Part shown: positions 1-8,671 of the stretch, in pieces
Layout of the letters: every line of letters begins with the position of its first letter
Numbering within the stretch: position 1 is the stretch's first letter
Assembly (NCBI GenBank): GCA_964427915.1
Contig: CAYRWA010000053.1
Coordinates: 6,174-70,173 of the forward strand
Direction: 5' to 3'
DNA from: JAGLCW01 sp964427915
Lineage (GTDB): Bacteria; Caldisericota; Caldisericia; UBA6126
Length of the DNA: 64,000 bases
Notes under the pieces: model-generated
Databases searched by the model: none
What the model saw: only the letters and a program-made list of their open reading frames with translations
What the model was told of the DNA's origin: nothing
Made by a program: the position numbers and the translations under genes

Positions 1-58
1 CAGACATTTCACCTCATATATAGCGCAATCGAATTGTAGAGGTGCTGGTCTGAAACCA

Positions 59-1249
59 TTAATTGGCTTTTTCAATATCACCTGTCCAACTCGGAAAGCC
101 TTGAAGCATCGAATGGACATCTTGATACCCGGCATTTACAACCCATTCTGCAGCCAATCTAGATTTTGCTCCCGTATTACAATATAGGACCACGGGAATG
201 GACTCAGTTTGTTCTGAAACTTTGGGGAAATCTTCTATCATTGAAGTGTAGTCTATGTTAATTGCTCCTGGAATGTGCCCCTCTTTGTAGGCAGTTTTGT
301 CCCGTAGATCCACAATCATAAACTCAGTCTTTTCTTCTAGTTCATTTAACAAATCCTCGGCTTTGATTTCAGACCAAAATGTAACGCATTCATCTTCACG
401 AACGGGGATTTCTTTTGGATACTCGATGCCTATAGTATTTGGTGGAGTCCAATTCACAAGAGCTCCTAGTGTTTCTGAAACAAAACGCAAAGGTACTAGA
501 GTTCTCCCATTTTGAATAAATGGAGGGACGTCCAAGGTATGTTCAAAGATTTCTCTCTCAATTTTCGTCTGGGCCGTTCTAGAGCCTATGAATAGGGTGA
601 TTGTCGCTTTTCCAATCGTATACGATACAGTGTCTACTTTTTTTGTTTCTTCTGATATCGTAAAGGAAACTTCTGCATCTAGTTGTTCTCCAATCCAGCG
701 GAAGGGTACGAGCGTTCTACCATTTTGCACCAAAGGAGGCGTTTCGAGCAGGATCGCTTCCCCATTTACCGAAGCATTTGCATTGTCTGTGTGCATCTGA
801 AGAACTTTTTTGTTCATAGCTTTGACATACACGTTAATAATGGAAGAAAGCCGTGAATTTTCCAGGGAACCCACTAGAAATTTTGCACTCACAATTCCTT
901 CTGTATCTGCATCATCCGGACAAAAAACGCGAATTCCAAGAGTTGTAGATTGGTTTGGTTGCAAGGGGCCTACGTCATATTTTTCTTGCACAGAAAAACC
1001 ATCTACTTCGATTTTTAATCCGTAGCCTGCTGGTAGCTTGCGTGTAATCGAAACAGTATACTTACTTTCTTCATCAAGTAGGTTTGTAATAGGAATTTCT
1101 GTATAGGTGGTAGAACCTACCGCAACAGGAATCATAAAACTGGTTTGAGGTAGTAGTTTTTCCTCTGCTAGAATAGAGTGAAAGCTACATACAGAAAATA
1201 GTAACAAAAAAGAAACAACGGCACATAAACATTTTGTCATGTTTTTCAT
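59..1249 (-). CDS. Secreted stalk-domain protein fused to a C-terminal rhodanese domain
   Basis: A 396-aa exported protein. The N-terminus is a signal peptide (hydrophobic residues about 8-28). Residues about 30-145 form a beta-rich region I do not recognise. Two copper-amine-oxidase-N-like (stalk) motifs follow, NGRTLVPFRWIGEQLDA and NGRTLVPLRFVSETLGA, at about 176 and 245. The C-terminal 100 residues are a rhodanese domain with VDLRD, GHIPGAINID and the active-site loop CNTGAKS, whose cysteine would carry the persulfide. Lys replaces the usual Arg in that loop. The start is fixed by an AAAGGAGA ribosome site just upstream. Rhodanese domains move sulfane sulfur; the extracytoplasmic substrate is unknown. 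The next gene upstream on the same strand ends 19 bases away, so the two are probably co-transcribed. Confidence 0.85.
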   Translation of the reverse strand: MKNMTKCLCAVVSFLLLFSVCSFHSILAEEKLLPQTSFMIPVAVGSTTYTEIPITNLLDEESKYTVSITRKLPAGYGLKIEVDGFSVQEKYDVGPLQPNQSTTLGIRVFCPDDADTEGIVSAKFLVGSLENSRLSSIINVYVKAMNKKVLQMHTDNANASVNGEAILLETPPLVQNGRTLVPFRWIGEQLDAEVSFTISEETKKVDTVSYTIGKATITLFIGSRTAQTKIEREIFEHTLDVPPFIQNGRTLVPLRFVSETLGALVNWTPPNTIGIEYPKEIPVREDECVTFWSEIKAEDLLNELEEKTEFMIVDLRDKTAYKEGHIPGAINIDYTSMIEDFPKVSEQTESIPVVLYCNTGAKSRLAAEWVVNAGYQDVHSMLQGFPSWTGDIEKAN

Positions 1250-1268
1250 ATCATTCTCCTTTCAAGGT

Positions 1269-1865
1269 CTAATTTTCACTTTCATCATCATTTTGATTGC
1301 CGTAATCAGAAATGAATTCTTTAGTTTGTTGCAATTGAAACACACCTTTTTGCAATTCCTCCATGCAATCTTCAATTTTTGAAATATCTTGCTGATGAAT
1401 AGCAGTAGGAAGGTCGGTTACCATTGCTTCGAAATGCTCGATAGCCCCGGTGTATTCTTCATGAATATAGGCAAGCGATGGAGTCGGACTCATTGTTTGA
1501 GATTCTTCAATGAGCGTTTGCATCAAAAACAACACTTCGTAGATGCTTTGTTCCCATTCTTCTTTACTTCCTTTTTTTGATTGTAGTGTTTCATTTAATT
1601 CAGAAAAAAGATCTGCCCACTTACTGATTTGATTTTCGAGTTCATTTATATAGAGTAAATCTGGATTTTTTAACATCATATCAAGAGATTCTTTGTTATC
1701 CTCTATTCGTCTTTGTTCTTCATAAGAAGAAGGGGGACGGTTTGGCTGAGAACTATTTTTGTGAGTAAAGAAAAAGACAATAGCATTGCCTAATAGGACG
1801 ACAATAATCCCCCATATCCACCAAGTATGTATCCAACTTGTATGCGACCTTGTTTCTTTTCTCAT
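1269..1865 (-). CDS. Small single-pass membrane protein, function unknown
   Basis: A 198-aa protein I do not recognise. One membrane segment lies at residues about 14-33 (Trp/Ile/Val/Leu-rich), preceded by a short charged N-terminus. The rest is a mostly helical, acidic region with Gln/Glu-rich stretches and a highly acidic C-terminus (DDESEN), probably outside the cell. It is probably the first gene of a minus-strand pair with the rhodanese protein. A GAGGTG motif lies about 12 bases before the ATG, farther than usual, so the start is less certain than the reading frame. Confidence 0.6.
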   Translation of the reverse strand: MRKETRSHTSWIHTWWIWGIIVVLLGNAIVFFFTHKNSSQPNRPPSSYEEQRRIEDNKESLDMMLKNPDLLYINELENQISKWADLFSELNETLQSKKGSKEEWEQSIYEVLFLMQTLIEESQTMSPTPSLAYIHEEYTGAIEHFEAMVTDLPTAIHQQDISKIEDCMEELQKGVFQLQQTKEFISDYGNQNDDESEN

Positions 1866-2040
1866 ACGTATTTAAATCACCTCGTTAGTAGATTGTTGTC
1901 TATATCGCTGCTATAAATTCTTTACTTTCATCCAGTTAAAAATATACTTATTTTTTTGAAGAATGATTTGTAATTTTTTTCGCGTTACGAAGTATAGTAT
2001 ATAGATTCTATGCTTTTAAGTATAGCTTGGAGGATTGTAC

Positions 2041-3693
2041 ATGGGTAGAGAACAGAAAATTAAGCAGCTTCGCAAAGAAGGAATTTTAAAATCTGTAAAA
2101 GTGGATAAAAAAAGAAAATCCGCGATTCGGAGTTTGTATATTTGGATTCCTTCAGTCCTTATTGTTATTGTACTTGTATTTGGTATGTGGGCGTATTCAG
2201 CAAAAGACACCACTGCTACCGTAAATGGTAATCGCATTACCAATAGTGAAGTGGAAGAATTGCTTGAACCCATTAAGGGTCAAATGCAACAACAAGGGAT
2301 AAATCCTGATGATCCAGAGCAGTCAGTAAATGTTGAGAAATATCGAAGTGGTGTTGTTGAAATGTTAGTTAACAAAACTTTAATTGAGCAATATGCAAAA
2401 GAAAATTCTATTACCATTTCCGAGGAAGAATTAGAAGCAGAAGTTGACAAAGAAATGGAACAGATACGCTCTCAATATCAAACTGAAGAAGAGTTTCAAG
2501 ATCAACTGCGGCAATCAACGTTACGTAATGAAGAAAATCTACGTAAGGAAATTCGTCGATCGGTTGAACCAACTCTTCTAGAAGACGCAGTTTTATCTGA
2601 CAAGTATGAAACAGTTAATATTACAGAAGAAGAAGCGAGAATATTTTTCAACGCTCCTTCTAGCGTAGAAGCGCAGCGTATTTTTATTGCCACGGATCCA
2701 GACATGGATGAGGCTACATTAAAAGAAAAAGAAGAACAGCTTATCGATATTCGTACTAAGATTGTCAACAACGAATTGTCCTTCGAAAAAGCTGTTACTG
2801 AGTATTCCGAAGATAACGCCAGCAAAGTAAATGATGGACAAATCTACCTGCAAGAAGATAGTTACGAAGAAGAGCCAGAGCTTTGGAAAGCGGCGCAAGA
2901 TTTGTCAGAGGGCGATATTTCCGGTATCATAACAACCGATAAAGGCCATAGCCTTCTTCGTATTAATCGAATTGTACGCAATCGACAGCAGTATGATCAA
3001 CCAGAACATGCTGATATTTTGAAAATTATTCTTGAAGTACCACCAGGTGCTATTGAATCTGAGATTTCTGATATGCAAGCAAAAGCAAGGGGATATGTCA
3101 ATACGATCCGTTCTGGAAAAGAAACGTTTGAGAATATTGCTACTACATATTCTAAAGAACCGGAACAGGGTTTGAACCCAAATCCTCTCTATAAAGGATC
3201 TAATCCACCCATTGATGAAGTAGTATTTGGTTCTTTGCAAGAAGGTGAAGTATCGGATCCAATTACAACTAGTGAAACAACCTTTGAGATCATCAAACTT
3301 GTTAAAAAATATCCTGCAAAAACAGCTGTATTTGAAGAATTGAAAAATGATATTATAGAACGAATGGAGAATCAAGAAAAAAGTAGAATTCGAGAGTTGT
3401 TTCTTGAAGATCTGCGAAGCCAATCCCGTATTTCTCACTCGAATCCTTGGCAAAGAATGTCAGCATGGTGGAATCAGACATTTGGAGGATTCTTTGAATC
3501 TGTTAAGAATTGGGTACGAAGTTTTACGGTAGATCCAATTCCCGAGAACTTAACTCCTACGGATGGTGGAGATTTCCAAAGCCCTATGACCATTCCAATT
3601 CAGGGAGAAGATGGAGAGCAATCCATTACAATTGACCCCTCGATGATGGAATCGATTGATGTACCTGTTGAAGGACAAACTCAGAACCCATAA
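2041..3693 (+). CDS. Membrane-anchored SurA/PrsA-like foldase with two parvulin-like domains
   Basis: A 550-aa extracytoplasmic peptidyl-prolyl isomerase or chaperone-like protein. A basic cytoplasmic head of about 30 residues leads into one membrane segment (about 31-51), so it is anchored rather than cleaved. After it comes a SurA-N-like helical region (ATVNGNRITNSEVEELL at about 60) and two parvulin-like units, about 200-320 and 325-435. The first unit lacks the usual His of the family's first strand (AQRIFIA), so catalysis is doubtful there; chaperone activity is possible. The ATG at 2041 is chosen over a TTG at 2035 because GGAGG at 2029-2033 gives a 7-base spacing. It is the first gene of a four-gene operon of membrane-anchored proteins. 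Confidence 0.8.
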   Translation: MGREQKIKQLRKEGILKSVKVDKKRKSAIRSLYIWIPSVLIVIVLVFGMWAYSAKDTTATVNGNRITNSEVEELLEPIKGQMQQQGINPDDPEQSVNVEKYRSGVVEMLVNKTLIEQYAKENSITISEEELEAEVDKEMEQIRSQYQTEEEFQDQLRQSTLRNEENLRKEIRRSVEPTLLEDAVLSDKYETVNITEEEARIFFNAPSSVEAQRIFIATDPDMDEATLKEKEEQLIDIRTKIVNNELSFEKAVTEYSEDNASKVNDGQIYLQEDSYEEEPELWKAAQDLSEGDISGIITTDKGHSLLRINRIVRNRQQYDQPEHADILKIILEVPPGAIESEISDMQAKARGYVNTIRSGKETFENIATTYSKEPEQGLNPNPLYKGSNPPIDEVVFGSLQEGEVSDPITTSETTFEIIKLVKKYPAKTAVFEELKNDIIERMENQEKSRIRELFLEDLRSQSRISHSNPWQRMSAWWNQTFGGFFESVKNWVRSFTVDPIPENLTPTDGGDFQSPMTIPIQGEDGEQSITIDPSMMESIDVPVEGQTQNP

Positions 3694-3703
3694 GGACAAT
3701 ATT

Positions 3704-4780
3704 ATGAACAAAGATAAATTACTTCGTAACAAGAATAAAAATACAAGTCAACAAGGTTCTTCGAAGAGAATACATTGGAAAATGCTCTTCATCATTATTC
3801 CCATCCTTGTACTCGCTTTTGTTTTTACTTGGTTTTATCAAGCTAAAGATATTGTGATGAGTGTTGGACCACTTCCTATCACTACAGAAGAGCTTGAAAT
3901 CGAAAAACAAAGACTCACCCCCCCGGATTATCAGCAGAAACTGAAAAATATGGATGAGGAAGACCGCATTACTACTGAAGAGCGTGTTCGCGCAAAAGCT
4001 CTTGAGAACTTGATGAAATTGAAATGTGTATATTTGTATGCACAAGAGAATGATATTACCGTAACCAAAGAAGAAATTGATGAGAAGATTGAAGAATATG
4101 CCCAATCCTTTTCTTCCAGTCCGGATGAATCGGTTGATATTAGGACTACTTTGTCTGACTATGGGATCCCTTGGCGTTCTTTTTGGAACGATATGAAGTA
4201 TCAAGCCCTCTACGACAAAGTCCTGGAGCCAATTCGTAAAGGAGTACAAGCAACAGAAGAGGAAATGCGTGCACATTACAATGAATTTGCTCCTTACTAC
4301 GATGTTCCTGCTAGGGTGCACCTCCACTTTATTGTCGTTGAAGAAGAGGAAGTCGCCAAAGAAATTATGGACCAACTTCTTGATGGAGCAGATTTTGAAA
4401 AAATCGCTCAAGAGAAATCTATTAGTCCTACTGTAATGTCAGATAAGGGAGATATGGGCTGGGTCACAAAAGATGAATTGTATACAGAAATTGCCAACAA
4501 TGTCTTTTTACCCGAATTTTTACTCGGAGAGTACTATCTACTCCAAGCCAGAGATGGGTGGTATATTCTACGAGTTGACGAAAGAACAGAAGAAAAAAAG
4601 AATACATACGAAGAAGTTAAAGATCTGATTGAAGAAGATGTTATTTACCAAAAACAAGATCAAGCAGTAAATGGCTTCATGAATCGTCTTTCTGATCAAT
4701 ACGAGTTTCAAATGGTCGTCGGTAACCGCTGGACTACATTTTTAGAATGGTGGGACCGTCTTAGAGGAGTGGTTGAATAA
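3704..4780 (+). CDS. Second membrane-anchored SurA/PrsA-like parvulin foldase
   Basis: A 358-aa homologue of the preceding gene with one parvulin domain. It has a Lys/Asn-rich cytoplasmic head, one membrane segment (about 26-45), a SurA-N-like helical region and a parvulin domain at about 205-320 that opens with VHLHFIVVEEEE, keeping the family histidines. GDMGWV matches the conserved glycine-rich turn. An upstream in-frame ATG at 3656 would overlap the previous gene; AAGGA at 3692-3696 supports 3704. It probably folds exported proteins at the outer face of the membrane. The stop codon shares one base with the start of the next gene. Confidence 0.8.
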   Translation: MNKDKLLRNKNKNTSQQGSSKRIHWKMLFIIIPILVLAFVFTWFYQAKDIVMSVGPLPITTEELEIEKQRLTPPDYQQKLKNMDEEDRITTEERVRAKALENLMKLKCVYLYAQENDITVTKEEIDEKIEEYAQSFSSSPDESVDIRTTLSDYGIPWRSFWNDMKYQALYDKVLEPIRKGVQATEEEMRAHYNEFAPYYDVPARVHLHFIVVEEEEVAKEIMDQLLDGADFEKIAQEKSISPTVMSDKGDMGWVTKDELYTEIANNVFLPEFLLGEYYLLQARDGWYILRVDERTEEKKNTYEEVKDLIEEDVIYQKQDQAVNGFMNRLSDQYEFQMVVGNRWTTFLEWWDRLRGVVE

Positions 4781-5367
4781 TGCAGAACCAAGTAGAAGAG
4801 AAAGATAACCAACAGCAGCAAAGCAATATACAAACTACAAACAACGATGCTCCGTTACACGATGAAAGCTCTTCCGGGCATGATATATCACAATGTTCTA
4901 CAAAATCTTGCTGTCGTTTTCGATGGCTGGGTACAGTGATTATATCTCTTGTTGTACTATTTTTCTTCTCATTTCTGTTGTATTTACTCATCCCATCGCC
5001 TTCCAAAACAGTACGGAACTTCTTTTATGCCCTGATGAATGAAAACTATCCCGTTGCCTATTCATATATTGCTAAAGATTACAAGAAAAGCCGTGGATCC
5101 TTAGAGAAATTTACATCAGACTATGATAATGCAGTAAGGTCTGGAACAAGAACTCGTGCGATACGGGTGATTGAAGATCGGAAAACGAGAGAAAAAAACC
5201 AACGAATCGTTGTTGTTGAAATTGATGTATTGTATCAAGGATCTGTTGTAACAAGCGTAGGGGCTTATCTTTGCGAACGAATACCCCAAGAAGGTTGGAA
5301 AATTATAGGCAATGTAACCAATGAATACAATAAAGAACAAGCTCAAAAGCTTGTACCTCAGCAATAA
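4780..5367 (+). CDS. Membrane-anchored NTF2-like (DUF4878-type) protein, first of a tandem pair
   Basis: A 195-aa protein with a Gln/Asn-rich, Cys-containing cytoplasmic head (CSTKSCC near 45), one membrane segment (about 51-72) and an external NTF2-like domain. That domain starts PSPSKTVRNFFYALMNENYP and ends with the typical GWKIIGN strand. The next gene repeats the same pattern (PSPAKTVKAYF), so the two arose by tandem duplication. The start overlaps the stop of the foldase gene (TAATG), implying coupled translation. NTF2-like domains of this sort occur in many exported lipoproteins; no specific function is known to me. Confidence 0.7.
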   Translation: MQNQVEEKDNQQQQSNIQTTNNDAPLHDESSSGHDISQCSTKSCCRFRWLGTVIISLVVLFFFSFLLYLLIPSPSKTVRNFFYALMNENYPVAYSYIAKDYKKSRGSLEKFTSDYDNAVRSGTRTRAIRVIEDRKTREKNQRIVVVEIDVLYQGSVVTSVGAYLCERIPQEGWKIIGNVTNEYNKEQAQKLVPQQ

Positions 5368-5378
5368 AGGAGATGATT

Positions 5379-5825
5379 ATGAATACGCAATCCAACAAAC
5401 CTATCCCAAGCGAAAAGAATCCAAGAACGATTTTGTATATCTTGGGTGTCAGCGTTCTTGTTATCCTTCTTGCCTGGTGGGCGTATAGTATGTATGCTCC
5501 TTCTCCAGCAAAAACAGTAAAAGCTTACTTCAATCATATTGCACAAGAACAGTACGAAGAAGCATTTGATTTATTGGCTGGTAATTACCAAAAGAGTAAA
5601 AAAGATGTAGAAACATTCCAGGCTCAGTTTGAAAACTCTAGAAATCATGGAACTGTCTATCTCGGTGTTAAAATCGAGAAGATTACTCCAACAGAAAGAA
5701 AAACCCAAAAGGTAGTTGCTTTTACTCTTCTTACAAGAGAAAAAGGACGAGATACTCAACCACATGGACAATATGTTCTAACAAAACTGGATGGTGTTTG
5801 GAAAATTACCGATTCTTTGAACTGA
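5379..5825 (+). CDS. Membrane-anchored NTF2-like (DUF4878-type) protein, second of a tandem pair
   Basis: A 148-aa paralogue of the preceding protein: a short cytoplasmic head, one membrane segment (about 20-39) and one NTF2-like domain with PSPAKTVKAYFNHIAQEQY and a closing GVWKITDSLN strand. The ATG at 5379 is preferred to the in-frame ATG at 5373 because AAAGGAG ends at 5372, leaving a 6-base spacing. It is the last gene of the foldase operon and is followed 27 bases later by a strong intrinsic terminator. Its association with two parvulins suggests a role in envelope protein quality control (inference). Confidence 0.7.
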   Translation: MNTQSNKPIPSEKNPRTILYILGVSVLVILLAWWAYSMYAPSPAKTVKAYFNHIAQEQYEEAFDLLAGNYQKSKKDVETFQAQFENSRNHGTVYLGVKIEKITPTERKTQKVVAFTLLTREKGRDTQPHGQYVLTKLDGVWKITDSLN

Positions 5826-5852
5826 TTCTTTTGTTTCACTAAAAATAAAGAT

Positions 5853-5881
5853 GCGGGAGCTGTAATTGCTCCCGCTTTTTT
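5853..5881 (+). terminator. Rho-independent terminator of the foldase operon
   Basis: A perfect 8-bp G+C-rich stem (GCGGGAGC / GCTCCCGC) with a 7-base loop, followed directly by six T residues. It lies 27 bases after the last gene of the 2041-5825 operon. Confidence 0.92.
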
Positions 5882-5921
5882 ACTATACTTAAATAAATTG
5901 GTTTAATGAGTAGGGTGCTAT

Positions 5922-6908
5922 ATGAAAAAGAAAATTCTTTTTATTCTTTTAGGAATATTCATTATCGCAGTTGTTTTGATTTGGTTTTTGTTTGCTTCTG
6001 GCATTCATGTTCATGGAACAATTGAAGATGCCACAACACAAAAACCAATACCGAATGTTACAGTTACTTTAGGAAAACAAACCATTCATTCAGATATGAA
6101 CGGAATCTTTGATGCATACACTTCCATGATGCCAAAACAAATCATTACTTTTTCTAAGGAAGGGTATAAGCCTTTATCAAAACGTGTTTCCTTTTCTTCG
6201 ATGGTTGAAACTAAGGAGTATAAGATTGTATTGGAACCTTTATCTTATATGAATATTATTCATTCAGCCACAGAAGATATTCAGAAGTACTCCTCTTTCA
6301 TTTTTCAATCGTCTTGGCAGCAATACATTGATATGCCTGACCAGGAAATCACCTATACAAAATATATGGTGGATTCACAGGGTGTGATCTATTGCAAAAT
6401 GCTAACAGATGATAACAAAGGCAATGCGGTTTCTGAGAAAGAGATCGTAATTGCTAAGCAGAAAATTTATTATAAAACTTTAAAAGATGCTGATTGGGTT
6501 TCTTTTGATGCTTCTGAAATTCGTGGAACCGAATTGCAAAAACCCCAAGATCTTTTAATTCTTTTCAATGCTTCTATGGAGGATCCTTCAGAATTCCGTG
6601 AGGAGGGATTGGTTACCTGGTATATTAACGAAGATGGCTCTATAACAAACGAACCTGTGAATAATGAAAATCCACAACCTTATCTGTTGCGAAAATTTGT
6701 TGCAAATTGGCCCAAGGGGAAGACAGAACAAAGTGCAATACTGTATCTCACAGAAGAAGATTATAATCTTGTAGCAGGAGAGCTTCACATCACTGCCCCT
6801 ATTGGCTTAGACGAAGATAAACCAGGCCGGATGAATCAACAAATTATTACATTTAAAATGAGCCGTATCAATCAGCCGGTCGATATTGGTATTCCTTCTA
6901 TAGAATAA
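5922..6908 (+). CDS. Membrane-anchored protein with a carboxypeptidase-regulatory-like domain
   Basis: A 328-aa exported or anchored protein. It has one N-terminal hydrophobic segment (about 4-26), then a carboxypeptidase-regulatory-like beta-sandwich (about 28-107: VHGTIEDATTQKPIPNVTVT ... GIFDAYT ... KEGYKPL). A C-terminal region of about 220 residues resembles lipoprotein-carrier-like beta structure but has no motif I can name. It stands alone between the foldase-operon terminator and the convergent aconitase X operon. TAGGGTG at 5911-5917 is a weak ribosome site. Confidence 0.65.
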   Translation: MKKKILFILLGIFIIAVVLIWFLFASGIHVHGTIEDATTQKPIPNVTVTLGKQTIHSDMNGIFDAYTSMMPKQIITFSKEGYKPLSKRVSFSSMVETKEYKIVLEPLSYMNIIHSATEDIQKYSSFIFQSSWQQYIDMPDQEITYTKYMVDSQGVIYCKMLTDDNKGNAVSEKEIVIAKQKIYYKTLKDADWVSFDASEIRGTELQKPQDLLILFNASMEDPSEFREEGLVTWYINEDGSITNEPVNNENPQPYLLRKFVANWPKGKTEQSAILYLTEEDYNLVAGELHITAPIGLDEDKPGRMNQQIITFKMSRINQPVDIGIPSIE

Positions 6909-6945
6909 CCACTTTGCTTCAACGTAGCAGCAATGTACCTAGGCT

Positions 6946-7383
6946 TTATGGTACAAAACATTTGTTATGTCGAATTGTAACAACCATTCCTGTTTGGATG
7001 TCTTGAAAAAACTGAGGATCTATGTCAGAAACAAAAGGAATGCCAGCTACAATTGCTCCTTCTACTAAATTGTAGTCGGGAGAATGAAGAGTAACAATTG
7101 CCAAAGGTCCCTTGTTTCGTTGAGCCAATGAAGACAAGATAACGCAACCACTTGAAGATCCTTTTGAAGAGTGAAAAGCAAAAATGGTATGGGCGATCTG
7201 TAAGGTTTTGCAAGGACTGTCACTTTTTATGATTTCTCCCGAGTTGCTATCAATATCTCCTAAAAATGAAAAACTATGAGGACAAACAATACAGCTACCC
7301 GTAATATCTTGCATCATACCTTCTTTTTCATTACTCGACTGGCCCGTTTTCCCAACCAAAATTCGGTTTCCCTTAAAATACTT
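6946..7383 (-). CDS. Aconitase X small (swivel) subunit
   Basis: A 145-aa protein matching the DUF126 swivel domain of aconitase X. It has the family pattern SFLGDIDSNSGEII, then SSKGSSSGCVIL (the conserved Ser-rich turn), then GPLAIVTLHSPDYNLVEGAI and a closing VTIRHN. In the family this subunit closes over the iron-sulfur active site of the large subunit. The ATG at 7383 is chosen because AAGGA lies 8 bases upstream; an ORF extension to 7437 has no ribosome site. The gene overlaps the large-subunit gene by 11 bases, so the two are made together. In many bacteria the two parts are fused; here they are separate. Confidence 0.87.
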   Translation of the reverse strand, partial: KYFKGNRILVGKTGQSSNEKEGMMQDITGSCIVCPHSFSFLGDIDSNSGEIIKSDSPCKTLQIAHTIFAFHSSKGSSSGCVILSSLAQRNKGPLAIVTLHSPDYNLVEGAIVAGIPFVSDIDPQFFQDIQTGMVVTIRHNKCFVP

Positions 7384-8671
7384 CATAATCATCTTCCTTC
7401 TGGCTATGCAATGGTACGCGTTTTCCTTTAACGGCACTTTCTATACATTGATGTGTGGAGAGCAATGCTGTTTTTACACCCAAAAGGTTTCTAGAGTAAT
7501 GTAGCATTTTTAAACTATTAGAAAGCATAGTTGAAAAACATGGATATGGGAGATTGTATTGGTCGCAAATGTTTTTTCGCATATGGGATTCTACGGGGCA
7601 TGTGTCAGCAACTACCTTGATTCCTGACTTGTGGAGTTTGTCTACGTATCCGCAGTGAGATGCTTGTAGTTTTGTCATACGATTTGTGCAAATCCAAAAA
7701 GTAACATCTGCATGAATGGTTTTCGATTCCATTTTTTCCACCACATATCTAATCAATTCTAGGTTTGCATGTGGGCAGCCCAATACCACAAAATCAATAG
7801 GTTGGTTTTCGTGAATCATTTGAAATCTTTGTTGGGCGTTTTCGATTTCATGATAAGATAGAAGCACTCTATTTGAGGAGGTTTTGTGAAGCTCTTTGTA
7901 AATCTTGGCTTCAGGTGTCACTCCTTCCATGTGAAAAAGTGTTACAGAACCAGAGGTAGCCATTGCAGCGCCAAAGGATATCATCTGGGACATAGTAGGT
8001 TGCTTTGGGTCTGAATGACAAATGTAGGGTACTTGATCCTGTGCTTTTTCACCAATAATATAGCCCAAAATAGACCATTGGTCGGTTCTAGATAGATGCT
8101 TCGCTTCCAGAGACACATCAAAGAAACAAGTGGGAGTTCTGTTTTCGTCCAATAGATATCCCATGGCAGGGTATTTACCAGTTATGGAGGAATACCTTGT
8201 AAACAAACCCCCTCTATTTGTTTTGGCTCCAAGAAGACTGTTAAAATAAATAATAGCACTACTCTCTACTGAGCTTATGTAGCTTCCCATTGGAGGAACG
8301 AAACCAATTTGCTGTGGTGTACAGGTATACGTTTCTAGGATACCCATTTTTTGGAACGCTAGTTTTGTTTTACGTTGTGTTTCGAAAAGCTGCTTTGGAC
8401 AATTGGTAAGGGTAGGGTTTTCCATATCACAACACAAAGTAGAGCTTGTTGTAGGAACCACGACCTGAATAGTTTGATTGGCAAATTCTTCTACATCTTC
8501 GCAAAAGCCATCATATATTGCCATTTCTGCAGGATAATGGCAGTAGGATATAGGGACTAGCTTTTCTGCTCCAAAAGCGTCTCCAAATTGTACCAGACGG
8601 TCTAATGCTTGTGCACGAATTGGACCGTATTCACCTTGAAGCATTTTTTTCTCGTCGTCTGTTAATTTCAT
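7373..8671 (-). CDS. Aconitase X large (catalytic) subunit
   Basis: A 432-aa DUF521/AcnX catalytic subunit. The diagnostic segments are TCTPQQIGFVPPMGS (Cys117), SSAIIYFNSLLGAKTNRGG (about 136-155), LGCPH (Cys299) and ADTCPV (Cys358). The three cysteines sit where the family's iron-sulfur ligands are. Characterised members are cis-3-hydroxy-L-proline dehydratases in bacteria and phosphomevalonate dehydratase in archaea; sequence alone does not decide between them. The start codon overlaps the stop of the upstream hydrolase (ATGA). The hydrolase belongs to the family of X-prolyl dipeptidyl-peptidases, so a proline or hydroxyproline substrate is the better guess (inference). Confidence 0.88.
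   Translation of the reverse strand: MKLTDDEKKMLQGEYGPIRAQALDRLVQFGDAFGAEKLVPISYCHYPAEMAIYDGFCEDVEEFANQTIQVVVPTTSSTLCCDMENPTLTNCPKQLFETQRKTKLAFQKMGILETYTCTPQQIGFVPPMGSYISSVESSAIIYFNSLLGAKTNRGGLFTRYSSITGKYPAMGYLLDENRTPTCFFDVSLEAKHLSRTDQWSILGYIIGEKAQDQVPYICHSDPKQPTMSQMISFGAAMATSGSVTLFHMEGVTPEAKIYKELHKTSSNRVLLSYHEIENAQQRFQMIHENQPIDFVVLGCPHANLELIRYVVEKMESKTIHADVTFWICTNRMTKLQASHCGYVDKLHKSGIKVVADTCPVESHMRKNICDQYNLPYPCFSTMLSNSLKMLHYSRNLLGVKTALLSTHQCIESAVKGKRVPLHSQKEDDYEVF

Noticed and set aside
1..52. Inverted repeat CAGAC...ACCTC / GAGGT...GTCTG at the window edge
   Set aside because: Long 23-base loop, mismatched middle and no T-run; probably chance, and upstream context is missing.
1991..2035. 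Direct repeat AGTATAG before the first foldase gene
   Set aside because: Too short and AT-rich to call an operator; no second case supports it.
2905..3453. Long minus-strand open frame of 182 codons inside the first foldase gene
   Set aside because: Antisense shadow with no ribosome site or domain; the sense frame is clearly coding.
3719..4411. Minus-strand open frame of 230 codons inside the second foldase gene
   Set aside because: Composition is typical of antisense translation (Phe/Ile/Leu-rich), and the sense strand has a parvulin domain.
6934..6955. Small hairpin TGTACC / GGTACA between convergent genes
   Set aside because: Only 6 bp, weak, overlaps the aconitase X small-subunit stop and has no U-tract, so not called a terminator.
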